Assembly (NCBI RefSeq): GCF_001591825.1
Contig: NZ_BCVQ01000005.1
Span: 62,001 to 126,000, forward strand
DNA: 64,000 nucleotides
Reading direction: 5' to 3'
Source of the DNA: Rossellomorea vietnamensis NBRC 101237
Lineage (GTDB): Bacteria; Bacillota; Bacilli; Bacillales; Bacillaceae_B
In this document: positions 17,723-27,329 of the stretch, in pieces
Layout of the letters: every line of letters begins with the position of its first letter
How positions within the stretch are numbered: the stretch's first letter is position 1
Notes under the pieces: model-generated
Told to the model about the DNA's origin: nothing
Database searches by the model: none
What the model saw: the letters and a program-made list of their open reading frames with translations, nothing else
Made by a program: the position numbers and the translations under genes

Positions 17723-18355
17723 ATGAATGTGAAAGCAAAATTCCAGCACCTCATGGACACCCAGTATTGCCGGCCCGCAGGAGTTCTAGGATGGTTCATC
17801 GGGGAGAAAATGATCCGTCAGCATAAGCCTGAAACCCTGTGGACCATTGAAAATCTCCAGCTCCAGGAAAATGAACGGATCCTTGAGATTGGATGCGGGG
17901 CAGGATCTGCGATGAAACAGATTGCTTCGTTGAATGGAGGCCACAAAGTCACCGGATTGGATGTGTCAGAAACTCTTCTTCAGTCAGCCGCTTTGCGCAA
18001 CAAAAAAGCCATCAGACAAAAGCAGATGGCACTCGTTCACGGAAGCGTTGAAGAAATGCCCTTCCCTGATGAAGAATTCACAGCCGTGTTCAGCATCCAT
18101 TCTGTTTACTTCTGGGAGGACCTGTCCATATCGTTGAAGGAAATCGAACGGGTGCTGTCTCCTGGAGGAACCGTCCTGATCACGCTTTGCGATGGGAAAG
18201 ACGGGGAAGACTGGACTACAATCAAGAAGATGATTCAAGGTGAATTACTCCCAATGATGGAACAATTGAAATTTAAGGATGTACGTGTACTGGAAGGACC
18301 CGTGTCGCGTGGGTATCATACGGTGGCTGTATGTGGGGGTAAATCATCAACGTGA
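17723..18355 (+). CDS. Class I SAM-dependent methyltransferase
   Basis: The 210-residue protein has motif I ILEIGCGAGSAMKQIASLNG, the acidic motif VTGLDVSE, and motif IV-like FTAVFSIHSVYFWED. It belongs to the Methyltransf_11 group. AGGAGGG precedes the ATG. Divergent arrangement with the LysR gene suggests control by it. The methyl acceptor is unknown. Confidence 0.87.
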   Translation: MNVKAKFQHLMDTQYCRPAGVLGWFIGEKMIRQHKPETLWTIENLQLQENERILEIGCGAGSAMKQIASLNGGHKVTGLDVSETLLQSAALRNKKAIRQKQMALVHGSVEEMPFPDEEFTAVFSIHSVYFWEDLSISLKEIERVLSPGGTVLITLCDGKDGEDWTTIKKMIQGELLPMMEQLKFKDVRVLEGPVSRGYHTVAVCGGKSST

Positions 18356-18365
18356 TGACTTAGAA

Positions 18366-18420
18366 AGCCACGAGGCAGGTCAGTTTATTCACAACGGAAC
18401 TGTCTCCATGGCTTTTTTTA
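18366..18420 (+). terminator. Terminator of the methyltransferase
   Basis: An imperfect stem formed by GCCACGAGGCAG and CTGTCTCCATGGC is followed by seven T residues, shortly after the stop codon. Confidence 0.7.
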
Positions 18421-18434
18421 TATACATTTCGTCC

Positions 18435-20327
18435 CTAATTAACCAACCACTTTAAAAACCAACTCAAATTCTGTTCCATAATAGCCCGGTGTATTCCCGG
18501 CTTGTCAGAGCTGTATCCCATGCCATCAAATACAACTAATTCTGTCTCGACTCCCATATCCCTGAGTCCTTTATAGAGCTCATATGCATTAGAAAGCGGA
18601 ACTCTTGCATCCTTCTCACCATGCTGGATGAGGGTTGGCGTAGAGGCTCTTTGAATATAGGTCGTTGGTGAAGATTTGGCATAGATCTCCGGGTCATTCC
18701 ACGGTGTCTCTCCTACATGCATCCTGATAAAGGAAGGCAGATCTGTATTCACATAATTCGTGACCCAGTTACTGATTCCTCCTCCAACTGAGGCAGCCTT
18801 GAATCGATCACTATAGGTTGAGCAGAATGCTGAGATGAATCCGCCCTGGCTCCAGCCCATCACCCCGACTCGATCTTTATCTGCGATACCCCGGTCTACG
18901 AGTGCATCGACACCGGATATCACATCCTCGTAGTCACCGATGCCGAGGTTTCGATAGTTTGCCTTCAAGAAGTCATTCCCATATCCTGAGCTTCCCCTGT
19001 AGTTTGGTTCCAAAATGATAAAGCCCTTTTCAATAAACGACTCAACTGGATATTTTTCATTGAAGCAGCTTGAATGGATGGGGAAAGAAGCCCAGTCCGG
19101 ACCGCCATGGATGAAGACCAGTAAAGGGTGTTTTTCATTCCAATCCATGTCTTTCGGGGTTGTTAATACCCCTTCTATTTCAAGGCCATCACGGCTTATC
19201 CATGAGATGATCTCCCTGTTACTTGTAAGGCTTCCCTGGAGCAGACCATTCTCATTGGTGATTTTTTCACCATCAGCATAGACTTCAAATATTTCATTGT
19301 GTGAAGCCTTGCGATAGGCGAGATGATTTCCATCTCCTGTTACAGAAGCCTCCATGGTGCAACCTTCCGCTGTCTCGTTTATCATGTTCAGCTTCCCATC
19401 TTCAGATAATAACCCGAGACGATAATTCGTTTTGTCCTGCCACATCAGCATAATCCCTTTAGCTGTCCAGCGTATGGGAACAACCGCATGGTCAAAATCC
19501 AGCAATGGTTGAATCCGCTCACCATTCGTAAGATCATAGATTTCGAGTGTACTGTCCATGATATGAGTCTTGTAGTAATCCTTCTCACGTAAGCTTGCCG
19601 TGTAACACACTTTCGTTGCTTGAGGAGAAAAGCATACGTTACCTCCGACTACCTTATCTCCCTTCAGCTTCCGCAACTGTCCATATGGGCGATCGAGCAG
19701 GTAGAGTTCTCCATTCTGATTATCCTCTCCTTCCGGGCTTGGCGTAACCATGAACACCACCTTGTCCCCATCGGTTGAAACATCGAATTCTTGGATGTGA
19801 AAATCTCTTCCGTCCGTCAGTTGATTCGGAACCTGCTCAATTAATTCAACGTACCATAAACAATGATTCCGGTATTCCTTTCCTACACGGTGGAAATCTC
19901 CATACTTCTCCCTGCGTCTCTTGATTTCCTCAGGTTCCGGTGAAGAGGCAACATAGTAAATTCCCTTGCCAGAAAGATCCCATTTGAATTGAATCACCCC
20001 TTCTTTTTCATCGGTGACTTGTACCCTGCCATCACCATCGATCGACTCCGCAAAGATTTGATTCACCGTACCTCCATCACCCGCTGAAAGATAGGCCAAA
20101 CGTGTGGAATCCGGCGACCAGAGTGGGGAGGTCCCCTCTGTGAATGACGTGCATTCCCCCTTGTCTTTTTCATATATCACGATGGAATTCCTATATCTAT
20201 TCTCTTCCCAGTCAGCCGTGTTTTTGACAAATGCTACGCGTCGTCCGTCCTCACTCATGTGTAGTTCTGATATGGCAGGTATGGAAAGAAGCTCTTCAAT
20301 ACTTAAATATGTATCACTCCTATTCAT
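18435..20327 (-). CDS. S9 family serine peptidase (prolyl oligopeptidase/acylaminoacyl peptidase type)
   Basis: The 630-residue protein has an N-terminal beta-propeller of WD-like/TolB-like repeats (about 20-370) and a C-terminal alpha/beta hydrolase domain. The nucleophile is in VGVMGWSQGGFISAF; the acid is likely in HGEKDARVP and the histidine in KPGIHRAIM. There is no signal peptide, so it acts on short peptides in the cytosol. It resembles Bacillus YuxL-type peptidases. It ends a run of minus-strand genes. Confidence 0.9.
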   Translation of the reverse strand: MNRSDTYLSIEELLSIPAISELHMSEDGRRVAFVKNTADWEENRYRNSIVIYEKDKGECTSFTEGTSPLWSPDSTRLAYLSAGDGGTVNQIFAESIDGDGRVQVTDEKEGVIQFKWDLSGKGIYYVASSPEPEEIKRRREKYGDFHRVGKEYRNHCLWYVELIEQVPNQLTDGRDFHIQEFDVSTDGDKVVFMVTPSPEGEDNQNGELYLLDRPYGQLRKLKGDKVVGGNVCFSPQATKVCYTASLREKDYYKTHIMDSTLEIYDLTNGERIQPLLDFDHAVVPIRWTAKGIMLMWQDKTNYRLGLLSEDGKLNMINETAEGCTMEASVTGDGNHLAYRKASHNEIFEVYADGEKITNENGLLQGSLTSNREIISWISRDGLEIEGVLTTPKDMDWNEKHPLLVFIHGGPDWASFPIHSSCFNEKYPVESFIEKGFIILEPNYRGSSGYGNDFLKANYRNLGIGDYEDVISGVDALVDRGIADKDRVGVMGWSQGGFISAFCSTYSDRFKAASVGGGISNWVTNYVNTDLPSFIRMHVGETPWNDPEIYAKSSPTTYIQRASTPTLIQHGEKDARVPLSNAYELYKGLRDMGVETELVVFDGMGYSSDKPGIHRAIMEQNLSWFLKWLVN

Positions 20328-20345
20328 TCAGGTACCCCTTCATCT

Positions 20346-21566
20346 TTAAAATGCTTTCGTACATACCGGTCTTTCTGGCGTTTGGAAAAGGTCATGGACT
20401 TGATTCACGAAGGTTGGGTTCGATATTTCTGCTTTGCCCCATTTAATTAAAGAACGGAAAGTCACAGCCCCCATGATCATCGAAGAGAACTCGGAGATAT
20501 CCATTCGTACGACAGTATCGACTGCCTGTTCATGAAAGCGTTGAATCTCTCCACGTGAAAACGTCACGGTGAAGTTCTTTGTCTCGTCACCTTGCAGATC
20601 GTCCTGTATTTCAAATCCTATCGTTAAAGAAGCACTGCCGAATCGATGCTTCTTCTCGTACAGTTCCATCAATAACCCTTTACAATCAATGCCCCTGTAC
20701 ATCACCCCAACCCCAAGGTTCACCATATGCTTATTGTCAACTGAAGGCGCCGTATCAAGCATGGTGTCCATACCACTTTCAGGTGAACTCAGAAAATGAA
20801 TGAGGTCATCATCGTTAGAATTGATGATGATTCGTTTAAATTGATCGGCCTGTTGGTGTAAGAAGGTAGATAATTCTTCAATCGCTTCCCTTGTTTCAAA
20901 GAATAACTCATGGATGTAAAGATCCTTCCCCTTGCCTTCGTGCAATACGTAGCCAAGTACTTGACCATCCTGTTTAAAACCAACCACTTGTCCAAAGTTA
21001 AATGGTCGATTCAATTCCCGCTCTGTTGGAAATCGTTTCGTCATCCCATGCGTTTTTTGAAAAACACGGTTGTAACAATCCAGAATGAGTTCTCTGTCTT
21101 CGTAGCCTAATTGTTCAAGATGCTCTTTACGTGAACCATTCTGAAAAGAGGATGGGCTCACATAATATTGATAAACCTGTGTCCCCATTCCAAATCCCAT
21201 TCTTTTATAAAAGGAAACGTTGAACGGATATAACATTACAAGATGATGCCCTTTGGACTTATTCAGTTCATAGAAATACTTAATCAGTTGATACGCATTT
21301 CCCTCTTTCTTATGTAACAAATCAACGGCAAGCATCCCGACTCCACCGACAGGGATGGTGGTTTGGTTCAAGTTCATTTCAAACAGAAATGTCCTCATGC
21401 CAGCCACTAAATCCTTCCCTTTGAACAATCCATATAAGCTTTCGCTCGGTGTTTCTTCAATATGCCCCTGCAGCCACTGATCGGCATGTAAACCAGGGAA
21501 TGCCCCATTGACAAGTGAACAGAATGAGGCATATGTAGAATGATTGATTTCCCTTATTTCCTTCAA
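20346..21566 (-). CDS. Eis-like GNAT acetyltransferase with SCP2 domain
   Basis: The 406-residue length and order match the Eis family: a first GNAT domain at about 1-150 with acetyl-CoA loop region VGGVGMLAVDLLHKKEGNAY, a second GNAT-like fold, and a C-terminal SCP2-like domain from about 290. Eis enzymes acetylate amines on aminoglycosides or peptides, and Bacillus relatives are poorly defined. It lies 18 bases upstream of the S9 peptidase on the same strand and is probably cotranscribed. Confidence 0.85.
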   Translation of the reverse strand: MKEIREINHSTYASFCSLVNGAFPGLHADQWLQGHIEETPSESLYGLFKGKDLVAGMRTFLFEMNLNQTTIPVGGVGMLAVDLLHKKEGNAYQLIKYFYELNKSKGHHLVMLYPFNVSFYKRMGFGMGTQVYQYYVSPSSFQNGSRKEHLEQLGYEDRELILDCYNRVFQKTHGMTKRFPTERELNRPFNFGQVVGFKQDGQVLGYVLHEGKGKDLYIHELFFETREAIEELSTFLHQQADQFKRIIINSNDDDLIHFLSSPESGMDTMLDTAPSVDNKHMVNLGVGVMYRGIDCKGLLMELYEKKHRFGSASLTIGFEIQDDLQGDETKNFTVTFSRGEIQRFHEQAVDTVVRMDISEFSSMIMGAVTFRSLIKWGKAEISNPTFVNQVHDLFQTPERPVCTKAF

Positions 21567-21606
21567 CTCGAAGTCCCTCCCCTAGTTCTGAAAGCTTGTG
21601 AGAACC

Positions 21607-22077
21607 TTATAAACGGATTTCCATCAGCCTTGATTTAGTCTTTAAATTCATGGATTCATAGAATTTAATGGCATCTTCGTTAAACTCCCACACGCCTAAT
21701 TCCAATGAATCTGCACCAATCTTCTTAGCGTACTCCACTACTTCCCCGAAGAATCTTTTCCCCAAACCTTTTCCTCTGAACGTCTGATCCACGCCAAAGT
21801 CGTCCATATAGACCACTTTCTTAGGAATGAGGATCGGCCGTTCTGCTGCATTCTTGATTGTAAGAATGGTATAGGCGATGGGCTGGTCTTCTTCTAATAT
21901 GAATACCTTCGTGTTCTCTCCATCTACTAAGTTGGTAAAATAGCCCTGGTCTAACGTGGTGTCTGCCATTTGGTAATGGTCTGGTCGTTCTTTTGTATGC
22001 ATCTCGTGCACTTGTCTTTGGATTCGATGAACTGCATCATAATCGTTTTTGGTGGCTTCTCGGATAAGTGTTTGCAT
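21607..22077 (-). CDS. GNAT family N-acetyltransferase
   Basis: The 156-residue protein has the GNAT order, ending with the acetyl-CoA loop DQTFRGKGLGKRFFGEVVEY (R-G-K-G-L-G) and a beta-strand SLELGVWEFNEDAIKFYESM. It opens the unit that also contains the Eis-like and S9 genes. The substrate is unknown. Confidence 0.85.
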   Translation of the reverse strand: MQTLIREATKNDYDAVHRIQRQVHEMHTKERPDHYQMADTTLDQGYFTNLVDGENTKVFILEEDQPIAYTILTIKNAAERPILIPKKVVYMDDFGVDQTFRGKGLGKRFFGEVVEYAKKIGADSLELGVWEFNEDAIKFYESMNLKTKSRLMEIRL

Positions 22078-22131
22078 TGTATTTCCTCCTGGATGTTCCT
22101 TGTAGGTTACTTACTCTAATGAACTTGTCTT

Positions 22132-22620
22132 TTAAATTGCCCCATGGCTAACAACTTTTTTATAAAAGATGAGAGTTGCATTTTCGTTTAATTTCTTACG
22201 GATTCCCGTTTGGTTATAACCCATTTTCTCATAAAGGTGACAGTTTCTCTTTTCTTCTAATAGTGTAGCTAATTCCCAGGTTTGTGCCCGGGGGAACATT
22301 TCTTCCACTAAGAGGATCGTCTTCTGTGCGATTCCCCTCCCTTGATAAGAAGGTAAAATAAACATTGGGCTAATCCTGAATTGCACATCGTCTTTCCAGT
22401 AAATACAAATAGCACCTACAAGTCTATCTTCCATCATAATCTTATAAAAACCGCCGTCAGGTCTAATGATTCTCTTCTTCACTTTTTCAATGTCCTCGTT
22501 CGCTGGATTGGTTTCATAATCTTTGTACCTATCCAATAGCGGCATAAATGATTTAACCTGAAGATCATAAATAGATGGTGCATCTTTTACTATTGCTTTT
22601 TCTAACCGTATCTCCATCAT
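22132..22620 (-). CDS. GNAT family N-acetyltransferase
   Basis: The frame is open from 22695, but family alignment and position favour a start at MMEIRLEKAIVKDAP (ATG at 22618-22620), giving 162 residues. The acetyl-CoA loop is PSYQGRGIAQKTILL and the ending is HLYEKMGYNQTG. The long frame would overlap the next membrane protein gene. Substrate is unassigned. Confidence 0.82.
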   Translation of the reverse strand: MMEIRLEKAIVKDAPSIYDLQVKSFMPLLDRYKDYETNPANEDIEKVKKRIIRPDGGFYKIMMEDRLVGAICIYWKDDVQFRISPMFILPSYQGRGIAQKTILLVEEMFPRAQTWELATLLEEKRNCHLYEKMGYNQTGIRKKLNENATLIFYKKVVSHGAI

Positions 22621-22664
22621 TACACCCATCCTTGGTTTTGTTTTACTATAATCGAACCGCTTAC

Positions 22665-22931
22665 TTATGTGAGGAATGTAATAAGAACATTCCAAATGAA
22701 AAACAATGCCGGTAAGGCACTGATGACTAATCCCAATCTCGCTGTTTTTTTAATAAAGGAGAGTACGGAACCAATAATCCATACTGCTAAAACGAAAAGA
22801 AATTCAGCGTATACAAATGTATCACCTGTATAATTCTCACCCAATCCCCCACTTGCGATAAAAAGAGTAACCGGTACAGTGATCATTCCTGTAATAACAA
22901 GGTGAATGATTCTATATGTTTTAAGATTCAT
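22665..22931 (-). CDS. Small membrane protein
   Basis: The 88-residue protein has three predicted helices (IIHLVITGMITVPVTLFIA, YAEFLFVLAVWIIGSVLSF and LGLVISALPALFFIWNVLI). Its function is unknown. It may be cotranscribed with the GNAT gene downstream. Confidence 0.65.
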   Translation of the reverse strand: MNLKTYRIIHLVITGMITVPVTLFIASGGLGENYTGDTFVYAEFLFVLAVWIIGSVLSFIKKTARLGLVISALPALFFIWNVLITFLT

Positions 22932-22966
22932 AGTATCACTCCTCTATATTCTTAACTAAACCTTTC

Positions 22967-23263
22967 TTAATAAATGGTATGATCAAGTTTGAACCTCACT
23001 ACCAATGGACTCAGCAGGGAGCCGATAAGTAGTAATAGCATACCAATTCCAAGATTCAATAAAATGCTTTGAAAAGGAGTAAGGAACAGGATAAAGAGTG
23101 TCGCCGGTAAATACAACAGACTAAGCATGAACCTCCCCTTCATCGTAATCAAGTGCTCTTGATGGCATACATGACATCTGAACGGTTTTATGATTGGGCC
23201 CCACAAATACCGGTAGACCTTTTTCCATTTGAATTGGGTATGACAGTTCATGCAGTGCTGCAA
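22967..23263 (-). CDS. CXXC-type zinc-ribbon membrane protein (TIGR04104-like)
   Basis: The 98-residue protein starts MQHCMNCHTQFKWKKVYRYL and has a second CHVCH motif 27 residues after the first CXXC, a four-cysteine zinc ribbon. Two membrane helices follow. It matches the small Bacillus family of CXXC-20-CXXC proteins of unknown role, probably with a cytosolic zinc knuckle on a membrane hairpin. Confidence 0.75.
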   Translation of the reverse strand: MQHCMNCHTQFKWKKVYRYLWGPIIKPFRCHVCHQEHLITMKGRFMLSLLYLPATLFILFLTPFQSILLNLGIGMLLLLIGSLLSPLVVRFKLDHTIY

Positions 23264-23326
23264 AATCTCATTCCCCCTAAAAAAAAATGTGAACAGCTTA
23301 AGGTCATTGAAATAACCTTATACCGA

Positions 23327-23671
23327 TCACTGAAAGGTTTTACCTTCCGTCTCCTCTAACCATCGATCGATCGCTTTAACAGGAAAGTAATATTCATATC
23401 CCATTTTTATGTATGGAATTTCACTAATAACAACATCATCTTGTTTTCTGGGATATATTAATTCTAATTGCTCGTCGCTTATGCCTAAATAATTTGTTAA
23501 TTCCGTAGAACTCATCAATTGATGTTCCTGTGTTGAATTCATATTGACCGTAAATTGTTCATCCGCATTTTGAGAGTCGCTGGTTTGTATAGCATTCGAA
23601 ATCATCCATGCACCAGCTAAAATACATACTCCTAAAATGATAAGTGAAATATTGGTTGATAGTTGTTTCAT
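23327..23671 (-). CDS. Membrane-anchored protein with excisionase-like HTH fold
   Basis: The 114-residue protein has one N-terminal membrane segment (ISLIILGVCILAGAWMISNA). After a linker comes LMSSTELTNYLGISDEQL ... IPYIKMGYEYYFPVKAIDRW, which has the spacing of MerR/excisionase winged-helix domains (helix pair, wing with Y-F-P, final helix). By topology the domain would be outside the cell, where DNA binding is unlikely. Function is unknown. Confidence 0.6.
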   Translation of the reverse strand: MKQLSTNISLIILGVCILAGAWMISNAIQTSDSQNADEQFTVNMNSTQEHQLMSSTELTNYLGISDEQLELIYPRKQDDVVISEIPYIKMGYEYYFPVKAIDRWLEETEGKTFQ

Positions 23672-23709
23672 CGTATCCGCCTTTCAGTGGAAAATCACCT
23701 GCCACAAAT

Positions 23710-23725
23710 ACCCATTATTTCAAAC
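23710..23725 (+). repeat. Short dispersed repeat, copy 2
   Basis: CCCATTATTTCAAA, about 40 bases upstream of the minus-strand membrane protein gene ending at 23671. One of seven copies. Confidence 0.45.
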
Positions 23726-23773
23726 CTTTTCACTTCTGGCAATATTCATTTTCTTTTGAATATAACTTATTAT

Positions 23774-24453
23774 TTATTTTACACGACCTGCAAGCAACCC
23801 CATTAACCCCTCTGCTGTACTTTTTTTACTCATGTACTTTTGGGGAGAGTGAAGCTTTGAAACAATAAAATGCTCGGCATTTTCACCATAGAGAGACGCC
23901 GTTTTATTCGCAACCATGAATTCTGCCTCTGAAGAGTCCATTCGAAGGTTTGCCCTCTCGAATAAGTATTCCGCATCATCTGTATGCTCTAATTTGAACC
24001 CTACAAGTAAGACGTTCGGATTCCATTTCTTTATTTCTGATAATACTTTTGGAGCTTTTTTAAAATGAATGATTGGGGTTCATCACTCGTCATTTTCCCT
24101 GTCTCCAAAATTGGATTCCCTCGTTGGTCCACCATTTTATCGACTATCCAATCTGATCCGGCAGCTGCCATGATCACGACATCAATAGGTTCAGATTGTA
24201 CAATCGATTTGATTTTCTCACCTAGATCTTCTATCCCCTCAAATTGTATCAAGTGCATGCTTCCATGGTTTTCAGGAAGCTTTGCAAAATAGCCATGTAA
24301 GTAAATGACCTCTGCTTCCTGTCTGAATGCTTCTTCCGCTAGGTAACACCCCATCGTCCCTTTTGCTAAATTAGTATGTCCCCTTACCGTATCCCATTTC
24401 TCTATCGTACCTCCGCTTGTTATGAGGATCTTTTTACCTTTTAATAAACTCAT
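23774..24453 (-). pseudogene. CoaB-like (phosphopantothenate-cysteine ligase domain) protein, frameshifted
   Basis: The first frame (24031-24453) starts with the CoaB-type Rossmann signature KILITSGGTIEKWDTVRG and DVVIMAAAGSDW. It runs out of frame at an A6 run near 24055 and ends after LKKLQKYYQK. The other frame continues the family sequence: KAPKVLSEIKKWNPNVLLVG, then FMVANKTASLYG, stopping at 23774-23776. One extra A restores a protein of about 226 residues. CoaB joins cysteine to phosphopantothenate in CoA synthesis; the normal fused CoaBC gene is elsewhere in bacilli, so this is a solo paralogue. It may be broken or mis-sequenced. Confidence 0.78.
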
Positions 24454-24554
24454 ACATTCACCTACTATTTTCTTTTCACATTCATATGTAATTGAACTGA
24501 TAAACTGACCTTTTATTTAGGGATGATGCTTGTAGATTTAGCCCTATCTATTAA

Positions 24555-24830
24555 TTAGTACTTAATCTTCCTATAGACCCCCACTCCCAGGTAATATAAG
24601 AGACCAATCCCCATAATGGTCACCCCATAGACCATAAATCCTAATCCTTCAAATCCTCGGATAAAGACGATACCAATTACAAAGGATATGTAACCTATAG
24701 TGGATATGGTTAAAGGAATGATGAACCCTCTTTTACTTTTCACGCTGAAGAAATGAATCGAACTTAAAATCAATATTGCTGTCAACACTGATACTGCAAT
24801 CACTGCATCCCCATAGTACTGCCACCACAT
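24555..24830 (-). CDS. Small YesK-like membrane protein
   Basis: The 91-residue protein has three hydrophobic helices and a basic end (VGVYRKIKY). Its size and pattern resemble B. subtilis YesK-type proteins, but the match is by general look only. Function is unknown. Confidence 0.6.
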   Translation of the reverse strand: MWWQYYGDAVIAVSVLTAILILSSIHFFSVKSKRGFIIPLTISTIGYISFVIGIVFIRGFEGLGFMVYGVTIMGIGLLYYLGVGVYRKIKY

Positions 24831-24911
24831 GGAAAGCTCCTCCTTTCGTTATATCTTTCGATCAAGAAAAGATTGGGTCACATATATTCCTCTTTCAATT
24901 AATGAAGAAGA

Positions 24912-25739
24912 TCATTCAAACGGCACACAATACCAACTATAATTAAGCTTATTCCGAAACCCTATATTCTCTGCAACTGAAACAGAAGGAAGATTGATCT
25001 CCATACAATCCCAATAAGGTGTAATCTCATTCTCAAAACAGTCTTGAACAAAAGCATGAGTTACTTTCTGTGCAAGCTTTTTCCCTTGATGATGTGGTAG
25101 CGTCTCAATGTCAATGCCGTGCACATTTCCAGCTACAACTCCTGAGAAACAAACGCTTACAATTTCATTTTGATAAACCACCATATTCCCGAGACCATAC
25201 TGTAGGAACTTATCAAACGATGGCCAAAACTCTAATACCTTTAATTGTAAGAATTCAATGTTTCGATTTGTTTCGAAACCCTTGTTTTCCAATACACTTT
25301 TGGTTATTTTAACCGTTTCATATCCTTGTTCTAAACGAGGTTCATGCTGGAGATAATGATCCTTTTGTAATTCATACACTTTTTGATTGTAGCCTTTCAG
25401 GTTTTCACCAAATACGCTTTTAATCGTCTTATTCCACTTTGGCTGATCTCCTATCGCTTCGAAACCTGTTAAATCCATTTTTTTGGCGTCTGGTTTGATG
25501 ATTCTATTGAAATGATGGTTCAGCTGGCTATTAAAGCCTGCGTTTTCTTCGTTTCCAATAAAAATAAAACCATTATTACTCCCCAGCCATATAAATCCTG
25601 AAGTAGGAGACAAAAGATCATCGACAAATATGCGGTCGGAATGCATACCTTCAATGGCCGCTTTGGATTCCAATAGTCCCCCATGTACCAATAATGCTTT
25701 GCATCTATAAAATTCAGACTGTTCAAGCTCTGAAATCAC
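24912..25739 (-). CDS. GNAT acetyltransferase (GNAT_acetyltran, PF12746 type)
   Basis: The 275-residue protein matches the Bacillus family with an N-terminal recognition half and a C-terminal GNAT domain. The acetyl-CoA region is IDIETLPHHQGKKLAQKVTH and the end is SVSVAENIGFRNKLNYSWYC. It starts seven bases downstream of the DinB gene, so the two are likely cotranscribed. The substrate is unknown. Confidence 0.82.
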   Translation of the reverse strand: MISELEQSEFYRCKALLVHGGLLESKAAIEGMHSDRIFVDDLLSPTSGFIWLGSNNGFIFIGNEENAGFNSQLNHHFNRIIKPDAKKMDLTGFEAIGDQPKWNKTIKSVFGENLKGYNQKVYELQKDHYLQHEPRLEQGYETVKITKSVLENKGFETNRNIEFLQLKVLEFWPSFDKFLQYGLGNMVVYQNEIVSVCFSGVVAGNVHGIDIETLPHHQGKKLAQKVTHAFVQDCFENEITPYWDCMEINLPSVSVAENIGFRNKLNYSWYCVPFE

Positions 25740-25745
25740 TGGGTT

Positions 25746-26306
25746 TCATCCTTTCAAATCATTATCACTATTTGTCAATGCATCCCTCAGATATCGATCC
25801 TTAATCAACCTTCGATGATGGATTTCATGTCCCGCAATAATGTAAGCAATCGCAAGAGCCGTCACCTCGGAGCCGTTTGCGTTTCCACGTTGGCGCATCG
25901 CTTCTTCATCCAGGCTACTTAAAAGGAGAATAGTGTGTTGGCGGACAAGTGCTTGATGATGTAAAAGATCAGATAGTGAAAAACGATTGAACTGCCCTCT
26001 TTTCACATAATCATCATCGGTATATCCAGGCAGCATCCCCTTTTCTCCCCTGGCAATACTGAGAAGGCGGTAGCACATGATTCGCTCCGTGTCGGTTATG
26101 TGGCCTATGACTTCCTTGATCGTCCATTTGCCCGGAGCATACTGGTATTCTGCCGTTTCCTCACTTAAGTCTTTCAACAATTCCTTGGTTTCCTTTTGTT
26201 GATCATCAAGAATCTGGAGCAATTCTCCGTCGGGTACATTGTTTACATATTCCTTATAATACGGTGGGTATTCGTTTGTTTCTGGTTTACTTATCATCGC
26301 TTCCAC
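25746..26306 (-). CDS. DinB-family protein
   Basis: The 186-residue protein is a four-helix bundle DinB/YfiT type. The three metal-ligand histidines are likely in IKEVIGHITDTERI, near residue 72, and in the late IAGHEIHHRRLI motif. In bacilli such proteins include thiol-dependent (bacillithiol) S-transferases. It is upstream of a GNAT gene. Confidence 0.85.
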   Translation of the reverse strand: MEAMISKPETNEYPPYYKEYVNNVPDGELLQILDDQQKETKELLKDLSEETAEYQYAPGKWTIKEVIGHITDTERIMCYRLLSIARGEKGMLPGYTDDDYVKRGQFNRFSLSDLLHHQALVRQHTILLLSSLDEEAMRQRGNANGSEVTALAIAYIIAGHEIHHRRLIKDRYLRDALTNSDNDLKG

Positions 26307-26352
26307 CCCTTCTATATGTCATTCACTTACAGTTATAACATTGTCTTATCGC

Positions 26353-27315
26353 TTATAAGTCCTTTCCAAACTCCAGATGAATGGAGAACATTCGATAGCC
26401 TAATGACTCGTATAAGGATATTGCCCTTCCGTTATCTCCGAATACACCCAGAGTGGCTTCACTCTTCCCATTATCTTTAAGGAACAATAAAGCTTTCGTA
26501 ATGACGGCTTTGGCGATTCCTTTTCTTCTCCATTCAGGTAATACAAAAATATTTTCCGTCGCACTTCGTTCCTCTCCAAGCCCCCAGGTCATGACGCTTC
26601 CAACCACTTCATTTCCATTAAAAACGGTAAACGTATCCCACTCTCCCCCGTTTTTGGTCCACCTTAGATGATTCAGACTCCAAGACACCCCATAAAGATC
26701 TCCTTTTGCTTCTGCTGCGAGATACTGTTCCTCTTCAGCTTGCGTCTCCATTTCCCACCTTTTGATCACCAGATTCCCTGGAAGAGAATATTCCTCGATG
26801 TCCTCTCTTAAATCCCGTTTCATTAGTAGATGGGTCCTATGAGTACCAAAACCTTTCGAAAGATAGAAATCGATTTCTTCCAGATCATCTGATGAAATGG
26901 TGTGCGTCACTCTTACTTTTTTGTCAGGATACCCTGCTCTCAGTTCCCTCCCTCTATTTAAAAGACATTTCAGCAATTCACCATTCACATTTTCAGGAGG
27001 CGGCGATTCTTCGTTCAAAGAAATGTCTATATTCAATTGGTACACAAAATCAGAAGGCTGATTTGAATGTTCGATCTCTGACCATGTTTGATCTGGAACT
27101 ATATGTCCAACGCCAACTATGTGATCATTAGAATCAACAGCACAGAAGACATTTTGCTGTTCATAATCACGGTTGTACCGATAGGCAAGCATGGCGGTAA
27201 CATCAAATGCAGCAATCTGATTGGCATCGTGATCTTGGTAATTTCGTATCGTGTATTGAGTCGTTGTCATAAATGGATACATCCCTCTCTCATTTTTTTC
27301 AGGCAGAATGAGCAA
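26353..27315 (-). CDS. Tandem GNAT N-acetyltransferase
   Basis: The 320-residue frame encodes two GNAT folds. The second has the acetyl-CoA loop LPEWRRKGIAKAVITKALLF and the ending ISLYESLGYRMF. The first is degenerate. A start at codon 12 or 16 (MTTTQYTIRNY) is more likely than the first methionine, since GAGAGGG lies just upstream. The substrate is unknown. Confidence 0.82.
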   Translation of the reverse strand: MLILPEKNERGMYPFMTTTQYTIRNYQDHDANQIAAFDVTAMLAYRYNRDYEQQNVFCAVDSNDHIVGVGHIVPDQTWSEIEHSNQPSDFVYQLNIDISLNEESPPPENVNGELLKCLLNRGRELRAGYPDKKVRVTHTISSDDLEEIDFYLSKGFGTHRTHLLMKRDLREDIEEYSLPGNLVIKRWEMETQAEEEQYLAAEAKGDLYGVSWSLNHLRWTKNGGEWDTFTVFNGNEVVGSVMTWGLGEERSATENIFVLPEWRRKGIAKAVITKALLFLKDNGKSEATLGVFGDNGRAISLYESLGYRMFSIHLEFGKDL

Positions 27316-27329
27316 GTACTTTCAAAGGA

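Noticed and set aside
22621-22695. N-terminal extension of the GNAT protein
   Set aside because: The added 25 residues would overlap the next gene and fit no GNAT family start; an internal ATG is better.
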